Shown: one piece after another, positions 42,566-51,077 of the stretch
Numbering within the stretch: the first letter of the stretch is position 1
Layout: the number at the start of each line of letters is the position of its first letter
NCBI RefSeq assembly: GCF_030065535.1
Contig: NZ_JASJND010000005.1
Span: 1-64,000, forward strand
Source: Microbacterium dauci
GTDB lineage: Bacteria > Actinomycetota > Actinomycetes > Actinomycetales > Microbacteriaceae
Direction of reading: 5' to 3'
Length of the DNA stretch: 64,000 nucleotides
The notes under the pieces: model-generated
Seen by the model: only the letters and a program-made list of their open reading frames with translations
Databases searched by the model: none
What the model was told of the DNA's origin: nothing
Translations under genes and position numbers: made by a program

Positions 42566-44728
42566 ATGTCACGGGAAGTCTTGACGCCCCGCACCCACCG
42601 AATCGATGTCCCGGCGCCGAGCCCGGCGACGCCCGCCGACGTCCGTCCGAGCGAGGGCGATGCGTCGGGGGTGACGGTCACGACGAGGGCGATCCATCGA
42701 GCGGATGCCGCGGTCTTCCCGGTCTCGGGCGAAATGCATTACAGCCGCATCCCGAGGGCGCGGTGGGCCGAGGTGCTGCGCGCGGCGCGCGCCGGCGGCC
42801 TCACGCACGTCGCCACGTACGTGCTGTGGAACCACCACGAGCCGCAGCGCGGGGAGGTCGACTTCACCGGTGACCTGGACCTGCGGGCGTTCGCGCTCGA
42901 AGTGCAGCGCGCGGGGCTCGGACTGATCCTGCGCATCGGACCCTACGCGCACGCCGAGGCGCGGCACGGCGGCCTGCCCGACTGGCTCGCCGACTCCGGG
43001 TTGCCGCTGCGCACGAACGACCCCGACTACCTCGCGGTCGTCGATGCCTGGTACGCCCAGCTGGCGGTCGAGGTCGCCGGCATCCCGCTGCTGTCGGTGC
43101 AGGTCGACAACGAGCTGTACGACGGTGCCGCGCATCTCGAGCGGCTGCGGGAGATGGCCGAGGCGCACGGGATCGGCGCACCGATCTGGACCGCGACCGC
43201 ATGGGGCGGCGCGCAGGTGCCCGCCGGTGCACTGCCGGTGTACGGCGGCTATCCGGAGTCGTTCTGGGTCGACGCTGACGCGGGACCCGACCTGCGGAGC
43301 TTCTCGAACTTCTACCCCTCACCTCGGCGCGACGACGACTCGATCGGCGCCGACCACCGCGGCGGCGGCGTCGTGTCCGTCCGCGACGCGGTCGAGCCGT
43401 ACCCGTTCGCGACGTGCGAGCTCGGCGGCGGGATGGCCTCGGCGTACCATCGGCGCCTCGACGTCCCGGCATCCGATGTCTCGGCCCTCGCCCTCGCGAA
43501 GCTCGCCTCGGGCAGCGTCTGGCAGGGGTACTACATGTACGCCGACGGGCGGAATCCGCGGCGCCATCTGCAGGAGTCGCACGAGACCGGTGCGCCGAAC
43601 GACTTCGTCGAGCTCGCGTACGACTTTGGCGCACCCGTGCAGGTCGACGGGGCCGTGCGTCCGAGCTGGTTCGCGCTGCGGCGGCAGCACCTGCTGCTCG
43701 AGCGGTGGGGCGCGGCACTCGCCGAGATGCCGGCGTCGTTCCCCGTCGGTGCGGTCGACTCGCCCGATGTGACGGGCCTTCGGTGGTCGGTGCGCTCCGA
43801 CGGTCGCTGTGGCTTCGTGTTCGTCGTGAACCGCCAGCCGGGCGTCGACCTCCCCGCGCACGACGGCGTGGCGTTCGAGGTGAGCGGGCTCGCGGTGTTC
43901 CCCGCCGTCGACATCCCCTCGGGCGCCGCGTTCGCGTGGCCCTTCGGGCTGCCGGTCGGCGACGCGACGATCACGTGGATGACGGCGCAGCCGATCACCG
44001 AGCTCGTCTGGCGCGAGCTGCCGTTGCTCGTCGCGGCCGAGACCGCCGGCATCCCCGCTGCGCTCGACGCCGATGCCGACGTGCTCGAGGTGGAATCGGT
44101 CGGACGCGGACGGCTCGTCGAACTCTCCCGCGAGGGCATGGTCGTGGCGCGGGTCCTGGTGCTCGCGGAGGCCGACGCCGACGCCGTTGCGGTCGTCGAC
44201 GGCACGCTCGTGTGGGCGCCCGGCGGTGTGGCCGCGTCAGACGGGACCGTCACGTTCGCCGGGACCGACTCGGCGGAGGTCGAGACGCTGACGGATGCCG
44301 GGTGGCGGGCGGTCTCGGTGGCGGCATCCGCCGGCGGTGAAGCCGTCACCTGGACGATCGAACGTGAGGCGGGGGCGGCTCCGTCGGCTGTGGCCGGTGC
44401 GTCGGGACGGGCCTCGGTGCCGCTGGACTGGTCGGATGCCGCGGTGGCGCAGGTCGCGGTCGCGCCGGACGACGACCGGACGCTGACGCTCGACTGGCGC
44501 GGCGACGTCGCACGGGCGTGGGACGGCGACCGGCTCGTCGCGGATGCGCTGTGGACGGGTCGCCCGTGGCGGATCCCCGCCGACGCGCGCGCCGGGGCGT
44601 CCTCGCTGCGGATCGAGATCCTGCCCGGGCCGCCGGCCGCGGCGGTGCACTTCCCGGGGGAGCGGCCCGTCGGCGCGGGGATCGCGGCGGCGCGGCTGGA
44701 GGGGCGCGCGGCGGCGCGGGTGGGCTGA
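42566..44728 (+). CDS. GH35-like beta-galactosidase family protein
   Basis: A 720-residue cytoplasmic glycosidase without a signal peptide. FPVSGEMHYSRIPRARWAEV and ATYVLWNHHEPQRGEVDFTG are GH35/GH42-type barrel motifs. Likely acid/base is Glu183 in QVDNELYDG and nucleophile Glu285 in CELGGG. Both motifs deviate from classical GH35 (QIENEYG, EFWCGW), so this may be a separate subgroup. ATG 42566 follows GGAGG. The C-terminal third is beta-rich. It is divergent from the sugar ABC operon and probably processes its imported ligand. Confidence 0.78.
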   Translation: MSREVLTPRTHRIDVPAPSPATPADVRPSEGDASGVTVTTRAIHRADAAVFPVSGEMHYSRIPRARWAEVLRAARAGGLTHVATYVLWNHHEPQRGEVDFTGDLDLRAFALEVQRAGLGLILRIGPYAHAEARHGGLPDWLADSGLPLRTNDPDYLAVVDAWYAQLAVEVAGIPLLSVQVDNELYDGAAHLERLREMAEAHGIGAPIWTATAWGGAQVPAGALPVYGGYPESFWVDADAGPDLRSFSNFYPSPRRDDDSIGADHRGGGVVSVRDAVEPYPFATCELGGGMASAYHRRLDVPASDVSALALAKLASGSVWQGYYMYADGRNPRRHLQESHETGAPNDFVELAYDFGAPVQVDGAVRPSWFALRRQHLLLERWGAALAEMPASFPVGAVDSPDVTGLRWSVRSDGRCGFVFVVNRQPGVDLPAHDGVAFEVSGLAVFPAVDIPSGAAFAWPFGLPVGDATITWMTAQPITELVWRELPLLVAAETAGIPAALDADADVLEVESVGRGRLVELSREGMVVARVLVLAEADADAVAVVDGTLVWAPGGVAASDGTVTFAGTDSAEVETLTDAGWRAVSVAASAGGEAVTWTIEREAGAAPSAVAGASGRASVPLDWSDAAVAQVAVAPDDDRTLTLDWRGDVARAWDGDRLVADALWTGRPWRIPADARAGASSLRIEILPGPPAAAVHFPGERPVGAGIAAARLEGRAAARVG

Positions 44729-44791
44729 GCGTCGGGTATCCCCCGCGCCAGCCTGCGCCGGGGTCGGCCGCGCCGCGGTCGATCCTCCCGC

Positions 44792-45754
44792 TCAGCGGGC
44801 GGCGACGACGGCGTTGTCGAGCGCGTCGAGGTCGAAGCCCTCGCGCATCGCGCGGTTCGTGAGCAGCACCCACGCCACGCCCGCCGTTGGGTGCACCCAG
44901 AACTCGGTGCCCGCCCAGCCGCCGTGCCCGTACACGTCCTGATCGATGAGGCCCGGCGCGCGGCTGCGCAGGTTCCAGGTGACGCCCCAGTCCTGCCCGC
45001 GGGATGCCACGTACGGCTCGAGCCGCGGGATGTCGCCGGTGATCGGGCGCAGCATCATCCCGAGCGTCGCCGGCTGCAGGATGCCGCTGGTCTCGCCGGC
45101 GCCGATCCGCAGGAGTGCGCTCCCCAGTCGGAGCAGGTCGTCGGCGCGCGCAGCGAGGCCCGCTCCCGCGTTCCGGCCCGCCGTGAACCGCGCCATGTCG
45201 ACGCCGGCGTCGGCGGCGTCCCCGATCGTCGCAGCATCCGAGAGATCCGAGCTGATCCCGTCGGCGGCCAGTTCCGTCGTCCACTCGGCGACCGCGGCAT
45301 CCCAGGGCATGCCGGTCGCCTGCTCGAGCAGGGCGGCGATGCCCTCGAACGCGATCGTCGAGTAGCGCGACGCCGCACCCGGCGCGAAGTCGCGGCCGGC
45401 CGTGGCCAGCACCGTGCGCAGCGGCGGCGCCGGATCGAGCGGCGGCTCGGAGATGCCCGACGTGTGCGACACGAGATGCCGCAGCCGCACGACGTCCTCG
45501 CGTGCCCCGTCGAACCCGGGCAGCGCCGTCGCGAGCGGGGTGTCGAGCGTCAACAGCCCGCGCTCGATCGCACGCGCGACGGCGATGCCGACGAGCGGTT
45601 TGGTGATCGAGAAGAGCGGATAGCGGTCGGCGGCATCCGCCGAGAAGGCGTCGAGGGCGACGGTGCCGTCGGCGGTCGCGACGCCGAACACGGCCGAGGG
45701 CAGGCGCCCCTCCGTCACGTGCCGCCGGACCAGATCGAATGCAGCGGTGTACAT
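44792..45754 (-). CDS. Serine hydrolase of the beta-lactamase/esterase family
   Basis: A 320-residue protein of the class C beta-lactamase/DD-peptidase-like family. The catalytic SxxK is FSITKPLVG, the second motif probably a Tyr or Ser in the ASRYSTIAFEG region, and a late HGGWAGTEFW supplies the third. No signal peptide is seen. ATG 45754 overlaps the GH35 stop; GTG 45757 is also possible. Coupling to a beta-galactosidase gene suggests an esterase for acetylated oligosaccharides rather than antibiotic resistance, but this is inference. Confidence 0.75.
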   Translation of the reverse strand: MYTAAFDLVRRHVTEGRLPSAVFGVATADGTVALDAFSADAADRYPLFSITKPLVGIAVARAIERGLLTLDTPLATALPGFDGAREDVVRLRHLVSHTSGISEPPLDPAPPLRTVLATAGRDFAPGAASRYSTIAFEGIAALLEQATGMPWDAAVAEWTTELAADGISSDLSDAATIGDAADAGVDMARFTAGRNAGAGLAARADDLLRLGSALLRIGAGETSGILQPATLGMMLRPITGDIPRLEPYVASRGQDWGVTWNLRSRAPGLIDQDVYGHGGWAGTEFWVHPTAGVAWVLLTNRAMREGFDLDALDNAVVAAR

Positions 45755-47505
45755 CACTCCACCTCGTGTCCCAGGTCGGGGCGCGCGAGGAAGCGCGCCG
45801 TCGGTTCGGCTGTCTCTTCGAGTTCCACGATGACCACCTCATTCGCCCCGGTGCGCGTCACCGGACCGGGAACGTAGAGCGTGCGCTGCGGTCCGCGCCG
45901 CCAGTACCGTCCGAGGAAGAACCCGTTCACCCACGCGTAGCCCTTGCCCCACCCGCGGGTGTCGAGGAAGAGATCAGCGGATGCCGCGAGCTCGAACGAG
46001 CCGCGGAGCCCCACCGGGCCGACGGCGGGTCCGTCCAGCGGGGTCGCGGCGGCGTCGGTGATGGCGGCCCCCAGTGCGGGAACGTCGATCGTCCGCGCCC
46101 GCCACGGACCGGTGACGGGTGCCCCGTCGAGCTGCACGTCGCCGATGAGGCCCTTCGGCTCGCCGATCTTCGTGTCGTAGTTGACGCGGCCGGTCTCTTC
46201 GACCAGCAGGCTGAGCTCGCTGCCGGCGGGGACGATGAGGGTATCGTCGCCGAGCGTCCGCTGCAGCCGGCCGACGAGGGTTCCGTCCCGCCGCACCCAG
46301 GCGTAATCGCGCACTTCGGCGCGCAGGACGGCGGGGTGGTCGAGCGGCGCGTCGACGCGGTACTCGACGAGGACCACGTCGGCACCGAGCTCGTCCATCA
46401 TCGGCGGCGCCGCGAACTCCCCGCGGCCCGCGGCGACGAGGTCGAGGGGCGACGCCACGGCCTCGAGCCGCGCCGTCGGGGTCGGGGCGTCGACCGGCTC
46501 GGGCAACGGCTCGTCGGGCACCGGGGCGTGCTTCGCGATGACGTCGCGGAACGCGCGGAACTTCTCGGTGATGTCGCCCGACTCGGTGATGGGGGAGTCG
46601 TAGTCGTAGCTCGTCACCATCGGCAGGTAGCGGCCGGAGTCGTTCGCGCCGGCGGTCAGGCCGAAGTTCGTGCCTCCGTGCACCATGTAGATGTTCACCG
46701 ACGCGCCGGCCGCGAGGAGCCGGTCGAGGTCGGCTGCCGAGTCCGCGAACGTCGTGGTGTGGTGCTTCTCGCCCCAGTGGTCGAACCAGCCGCACCAGAA
46801 CTCCATGCACATGAGCGGCCCCGTCGGCTGGTGCTCTCGCAGCACGGCGAGGCGTTCGTCGATGCGTCCGCCGAACGATCCCGTCTTGTGGAGTCCGTCG
46901 TGCGCGCCGCCCTCGAGCATGTGCGGGATCGGCTGATCGACCTGCGTCAGCGGCACGGTGATGCCGCCCGCGCGGGTCACGCGGATGAGTTCCGCGAGGT
47001 ACGCCTTGTCGGACCCGTAGGCGCCGTATTCGTTCTCGATTTGCACGAGGATCACCGAGCCGCCCCGGTCGATCTGCCGGGGTGCGACGATCGCGTTGAC
47101 CTTCTCGAGGTACGAGGTCACGGCCTCGAGGTAGCGCGGGTCGGAGCTGCGCAGACGGAGATCGCCGTCGGCCGTGAGCCAGGTCGGCAGGCCGCCGTTG
47201 TGCCACTCCGCACACACGTAGGGTCCGGGGCGGACGATCGCGTGCATCTCCTCTTCCGCGACGATGTCGAGGAAGCGGCCGAGGTCGAGCGCGCCCGTGG
47301 CATCCCACTGTCCCTGGACGGGCTCGTGGGCGTTCCACATGACGTAGGTCTCGATGGTGTTGAGGCCCATGAGGCGCGCTTTGCGGATGCGGTCGCGCCA
47401 CAGTTCGGGGTGCACGCGGGCGTAGTGCATCGCGCCGGAGATGATGCGGTGGGGCTCGCCGTCGAGCTCGAAGTCGGTGTCGCCGATGGTGAAACGGGAG
47501 GTCAC
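45754..47505 (-). CDS. Beta-galactosidase, family GH35
   Basis: A 583-residue cytoplasmic beta-galactosidase. FELDGEPHRIISGAMHYARV and VRPGPYVCAEWHNGGLPTWL are classic. Acid/base Glu159 lies in QIENEYG, nucleophile Glu235 in MEFWCGWFDHWG, and HGGTNFG completes the set. C-terminal jelly-roll domains end in GWGKGYAWVNGFFLGRYW. I take GTG 47505 as start; GTG 47514 is an alternative. An operator site lies 32 bases upstream. It probably removes galactose from RG-I galactan side chains. Confidence 0.92.
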   Translation of the reverse strand: MTSRFTIGDTDFELDGEPHRIISGAMHYARVHPELWRDRIRKARLMGLNTIETYVMWNAHEPVQGQWDATGALDLGRFLDIVAEEEMHAIVRPGPYVCAEWHNGGLPTWLTADGDLRLRSSDPRYLEAVTSYLEKVNAIVAPRQIDRGGSVILVQIENEYGAYGSDKAYLAELIRVTRAGGITVPLTQVDQPIPHMLEGGAHDGLHKTGSFGGRIDERLAVLREHQPTGPLMCMEFWCGWFDHWGEKHHTTTFADSAADLDRLLAAGASVNIYMVHGGTNFGLTAGANDSGRYLPMVTSYDYDSPITESGDITEKFRAFRDVIAKHAPVPDEPLPEPVDAPTPTARLEAVASPLDLVAAGRGEFAAPPMMDELGADVVLVEYRVDAPLDHPAVLRAEVRDYAWVRRDGTLVGRLQRTLGDDTLIVPAGSELSLLVEETGRVNYDTKIGEPKGLIGDVQLDGAPVTGPWRARTIDVPALGAAITDAAATPLDGPAVGPVGLRGSFELAASADLFLDTRGWGKGYAWVNGFFLGRYWRRGPQRTLYVPGPVTRTGANEVVIVELEETAEPTARFLARPDLGHEVE

Positions 47506-47536
47506 CCGCCCCACCCTAGCCAGCGTCGCCGCCCGC

Positions 47537-47550
47537 GGGAAGCGCTTTCC
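47537..47550. promoter_or_regulatory. LacI-type operator upstream of the GH35 gene
   Basis: GGGAAGCGCTTTCC, one base from the palindrome GGAAAGCGCTTTCC. It lies directly before the minus-strand GH35-serine hydrolase pair and would block that promoter. Confidence 0.7.
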
Positions 47551-47582
47551 CTAGCGAGACGCCGCTGCGCGCGGCATCCGCT

Positions 47583-47645
47583 CGAGATTCCGTCACAGAT
47601 GGTCGGATGCCGCGCCCCGAAGCGACCACCTGCGACGGAATCTCG
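47583..47645. repeat. Inverted repeat (REP-like) between GH35 and a lipoprotein gene
   Basis: CGAGATTCCGTC (47583-47594) pairs perfectly with 47634-47645. Inside, CAGATGGTCG pairs with CGACCACCTG with one mismatch, giving an imperfect stem of about 22 bp. It lies just after the lipoprotein gene end, so it may also terminate transcription. Confidence 0.65.
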
Positions 47646-47652
47646 GCGATGG

Positions 47653-48105
47653 TCAGCGGTACGGGCAGCCCACGTCGGTGAAGTCTGACGCGGCGCAGGT
47701 CCGCTGTGTCCACGTCGGTTCCCCGAACCTGTCGAAGTGTGTCGATTCGTGCACGGTCATCTCGGTGCTGCCCGCCTCGACGAGCGCGAAGGAGACGATC
47801 GGGTCGCCTTCGACCGTCGGTGACGTCCACGCCAGTGCCGCGGGTTCCCCGCTGGCCGTGGCATCCACCAGGCATCCGACAGCCGAGGCAGGGAGAGCTT
47901 CGGAGTGGCCGAGCTCGACTTCGCCACATCCGAGCTCGGCGTCGCGAACCGCGGCGGGCGCGTCGGGCAGCTGCTGCACCTCGGTGAATGCCCTGCCGTC
48001 ACTCAGATCTGGCGCCGGTCCCGGATGTGCGCTGCACCCCGTCGCCATGATCGCAGCAACGATGGCGACGCCTGACCATCGCGATGCTCGACCCCAGATC
48101 CCCAT
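47653..48105 (-). CDS. Putative lipoprotein of unknown function
   Basis: A 150-residue protein with a signal ending in the lipobox IMATGC (Cys24). The mature part has several cysteines (LGCGEVELG, VGCLVDA, QRTCAASD, VGCPYR) that could form disulfides outside the cell. ATG 48105 is the only reasonable start. I do not recognise the family. It stands alone, separated by repeats and 259 noncoding bases from its neighbours. No regulatory site for it is evident. Confidence 0.65.
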   Translation of the reverse strand: MGIWGRASRWSGVAIVAAIMATGCSAHPGPAPDLSDGRAFTEVQQLPDAPAAVRDAELGCGEVELGHSEALPASAVGCLVDATASGEPAALAWTSPTVEGDPIVSFALVEAGSTEMTVHESTHFDRFGEPTWTQRTCAASDFTDVGCPYR

Positions 48106-48364
48106 GTCGGAACTGTAGTCCGCAGTATCCGCCGCGTGAATGGTGGCGTCTGTCGCGGGACGCCGTCACGTGACGCCGCGCATGGCGTCACTTTTGCGCG
48201 CGCGGCATTCGCTTGCTCCGTCCGGATCATGTCCACTCGTCGAATACACACGCTGTGCGCGCCCACGACGTGTGGTCTCGGTGAGAGGGCATGATGTCGA
48301 CGACGAGGGGGGATGCCGCGCGAACGGGCCGCCACCCTGGCCCCGCGCCGGCGTGATCCGTAGC

Positions 48365-50149
48365 ATGGACGCCATGAGCAGGAAACCGCTTTCCCGCGTG
48401 GGAGATCTCATCGACGGCGCCCACCCGACCCGGTCGATCCTGCGGTTGCTCGCGCGCCGACCCGGCCGGATCTCGGTCGCCGTGCTCGCGTTTACGTTCA
48501 AAGAGATCCCGCTGTGGTTCCTCCCGGTGATCACCGCGGCGATCATCGACATCGTCGCCGAAGACGGTGACGTCACGGCCGTGCTGTGGTGGTTCGCCCT
48601 CGCGGCGGTCCTCCTGCTGCAGAACTACCCGAACCACCTGCTCTACACGCGCAGCTTCATGACCGTCGTCCGCGACACCGGCGCCGACCTTCGCAACGCC
48701 CTCGCGGCCCGACTTCAGAGCCTCTCGATCGGCTACCACAGCCGGGTCAGCTCCTCGATCGTGCAGACCAAGGTCGTCCGCGACGTCGAGAACGTCGAGC
48801 TCATGCTCCAGCAGGTCACGCACCCGTTCCTGTCGGCGACGATGGTCATGGTCGGCGCGCTCGCGATGACAGCAGTCGCGGTGCCTGAGTTCCTGCCCGT
48901 CTACGCACTCGCGGTGCCCATCGCCATCGGCATCCGCTACGGCATGCGCAACCGGTCGCGCGAGCGCAATGAGGTGTTCCGGCGCGAAGTCGAAGTGCTG
49001 TCGGCGCGTGTCGGTGAGATGGCCTCGCTCATCCCCGTGACCCGCGCGCACGGCCTCGAAGACGTCGCGGTGACCCGCGTCGCGACCGGTGCCGACGGCG
49101 TCCGGCGCGCGGGGCTGCACCTCGACATGCTCAACGGGCGGGTCGCGTCGGTCTCGTGGGTCGCGATGCAGTTGTTGGGTGTCGGATGCCTCGTGCTCGC
49201 TGCGGTCTTCGCACTCACCGGCATCCTGCCGATCTCGCCCGGTGAGGTCGTGCTCCTCTCGACGTACTTCACGCTGCTGACGCAGGGGCTCACGCAGCTG
49301 CTCATGCTCATCCCGGTCGGGGCGCGCGGGCTCGAGTCGGTGCGCTCGATCGCCGAGGTGCTGCAGGAGCCCGACCTCGAGCAGAACGAAGGCAAGCGCG
49401 TCGTCGACGAGGTGGGCGGCGCGCTCGTGCTCGACCGCGTCGCGCACCGCTACGACGACGCGACGGCCGACGCCGTGCGAGACATCTCGCTCGAGATCAC
49501 GCCGGGCGAGACGGTCGCCTTCGTCGGATCGTCGGGGTCGGGCAAATCGACGCTGCTCAACCTCGTGCTCGGGTTCGTCCGGCCGACGTCGGGTCGGATC
49601 CTGCTCGACAACGTCGACATGCAGACCCTCGACCTGCGCACCGTCCGCCGCTCCGTGTCGGTCGTGCCGCAGGAGTCGGTGCTGTTCGAGGGGACGATCC
49701 GCGAGAACGTGGCGTACGGGCTCAGCGACGTGTCTGACGCGCGGGTCGAGCGGGCGCTGCGCGATGCGAACGCGTGGGAGTTCGTCGAGCGACAGGATGC
49801 CGGGTGGGACACCGTCGTCGGCGAGCGCGGCGCGCGCCTGTCGGGCGGCCAGCGGCAGCGGCTCGCGATCGCGCGAGCGCTCGTCCGCGACCCGCGGATC
49901 CTGCTGCTCGACGAGGCGACCTCGGCCCTCGACCCCGAGTCGGAGGAACTCGTGAAGGACGCGCTCACGCGGCTCATGCGGGGGCGCACGACGCTCGTCG
50001 TGGCGCACCGCTTGTCGACGATCCGCGAGGCCGACCGCATCGTGGTGCTCGAGCACGGCTCGATCGTCGAGATCGGCTCGCACGCCGAACTGCTCGACGC
50101 CGGCGGGCGCTACGCGCACCTGCACCTCACCCAGACGGGGATCGGATAG
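48365..50149 (+). CDS. ABC exporter, fused membrane and ATPase domains
   Basis: A 594-residue half-size ABC exporter. Six membrane helices (about 40-310) precede a nucleotide-binding domain with FVGSSGSGKST, RLSGGQRQRLAIARA, ILLLDEATSALD and VVAHRLST. ATG 48365 or 48374 may be used; neither has a strong ribosome site. It is full length. An operator-like GGAAACCGCTTTCC sits inside its first codons. The substrate is unknown; its place in a sugar regulon suggests export of a sugar derivative or protection from one. The gap 48106-48364 holds no supported gene, only a palindrome CGTCACGTGACG. Confidence 0.85.
   Translation: MDAMSRKPLSRVGDLIDGAHPTRSILRLLARRPGRISVAVLAFTFKEIPLWFLPVITAAIIDIVAEDGDVTAVLWWFALAAVLLLQNYPNHLLYTRSFMTVVRDTGADLRNALAARLQSLSIGYHSRVSSSIVQTKVVRDVENVELMLQQVTHPFLSATMVMVGALAMTAVAVPEFLPVYALAVPIAIGIRYGMRNRSRERNEVFRREVEVLSARVGEMASLIPVTRAHGLEDVAVTRVATGADGVRRAGLHLDMLNGRVASVSWVAMQLLGVGCLVLAAVFALTGILPISPGEVVLLSTYFTLLTQGLTQLLMLIPVGARGLESVRSIAEVLQEPDLEQNEGKRVVDEVGGALVLDRVAHRYDDATADAVRDISLEITPGETVAFVGSSGSGKSTLLNLVLGFVRPTSGRILLDNVDMQTLDLRTVRRSVSVVPQESVLFEGTIRENVAYGLSDVSDARVERALRDANAWEFVERQDAGWDTVVGERGARLSGGQRQRLAIARALVRDPRILLLDEATSALDPESEELVKDALTRLMRGRTTLVVAHRLSTIREADRIVVLEHGSIVEIGSHAELLDAGGRYAHLHLTQTGIG
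48381..48394. promoter_or_regulatory. LacI-type operator overlapping the ABC exporter start
   Basis: GGAAACCGCTTTCC, one mismatch from the shared palindrome, within the first codons of the exporter gene. A repressor here would act as a transcription roadblock. It could also be coincidental coding sequence. Confidence 0.45.
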
Positions 50150-50157
50150 CGCTTTCC
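50144..50157. promoter_or_regulatory. LacI-type operator upstream of the DUF6807 operon
   Basis: GGATAGCGCTTTCC, one base from the shared palindrome, overlaps the exporter stop codon. A TAGGCT -10-like box follows at 50170-50175, so the site would cover the -35 region. Confidence 0.68.
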
Positions 50158-50204
50158 CATTCCGTCGCCTAGGCTGAGGCGACGGTCATTCGAGGGGGAG
50201 GCGC

Positions 50205-51077
50205 ATGAGGTTCGACGAAGGCGGCGATCGCCTGCGCCTCATCGACGGCAACCGTGAGCTCGCTGAGTACGTCTTGCGGCCGACGGAGCCGCAGCTCGAG
50301 TCCCCGCGCCCGTACGCGCTGCTCCGAACCCGCACCGGCGAGCCGGTCACCGGATACCGCCCCGGCGATCACGTCTGGCACAAAGGACTGTCGCTCGCAC
50401 TCCCCGTCGTCGGCCCGCACAACTTCTGGGGTGGGCCCACCTACGTCCGGGGCAGAGGCTACGTGCAGCTCCCGAACAACGGGGCCCAGGTGCATCGGTC
50501 GTTCGAGGCCGAACGGGCAGGCACCGTCGTCGAGCACCTGGACTGGATCGCGGAACAGGGCGAAACGGTCCTCCGCGAACGCCGCACGCTCACCGCGACC
50601 CCCGTCGACGACGAGACCTGGGCCCTCTCGTGGCACTCGTCGCTGCGCAACGTCGCCGACGATCCCCTCGCCTTCGGTTCGCCGACGACCAAGGGGCGAC
50701 CGGATGCCGGCTACGCGGGCATCTTCTGGCGCGGTCCCGAGTCGTTCACGGGCGGCGCGATCGATGCGCCGGACGGCCCGGTCGGCGACGCCGCACGCGG
50801 CGAGCCGGCGCCCTGGCTCGCGTTCGTCGCGCCGGGTCGCGAAGCGGGCGTGCTGATGGCGGATGCCGCTCCCGCAGCCCCCGCGCCGTGGTTCGCGCGC
50901 AGCGCCGAGTACGCCGGCCTGAACCCCGCACCGTTCTTCCACACCGAGACGAAGGTCGCCCCGGGCGACGCGGTCGTGCTCGCCGCCGTCATCGTCGTGG
51001 GCCCGGCGGACGTCGCGGCCCGTGCGGCATCTCTCGTCCCCGGCCTCGTCGCCGATCTCCAGGAGGCATCCGCATGA
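50205..51077 (+). CDS. DUF6807 (PmoA-like) protein
   Basis: A 290-residue cytoplasmic beta-sandwich protein of the DUF6807/PmoA family, found widely in polysaccharide-use loci next to Gfo/Idh/MocA oxidoreductases. DHVWHKGLSLALPVVGPHNFWGG and a late RSAEYAGLNPAPFFH are characteristic. GAGGGGGAGG precedes ATG 50205. It overlaps the oxidoreductase gene by ATGA. Family function is not established; a carbohydrate-binding or lyase/isomerase-type role is guessed from context. Confidence 0.78.
   Translation: MRFDEGGDRLRLIDGNRELAEYVLRPTEPQLESPRPYALLRTRTGEPVTGYRPGDHVWHKGLSLALPVVGPHNFWGGPTYVRGRGYVQLPNNGAQVHRSFEAERAGTVVEHLDWIAEQGETVLRERRTLTATPVDDETWALSWHSSLRNVADDPLAFGSPTTKGRPDAGYAGIFWRGPESFTGGAIDAPDGPVGDAARGEPAPWLAFVAPGREAGVLMADAAPAAPAPWFARSAEYAGLNPAPFFHTETKVAPGDAVVLAAVIVVGPADVAARAASLVPGLVADLQEASA

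Noticed and set aside
44792..45754. Reading the serine hydrolase as an antibiotic-resistance beta-lactamase
   Set aside because: It lacks a signal peptide, is coupled to a beta-galactosidase gene and only shows the broad family motifs.
48164..48175. Perfect palindrome CGTCACGTGACG in the gap before the ABC exporter
   Set aside because: Single occurrence with no matching regulator or second site. It could be chance in GC-rich DNA.
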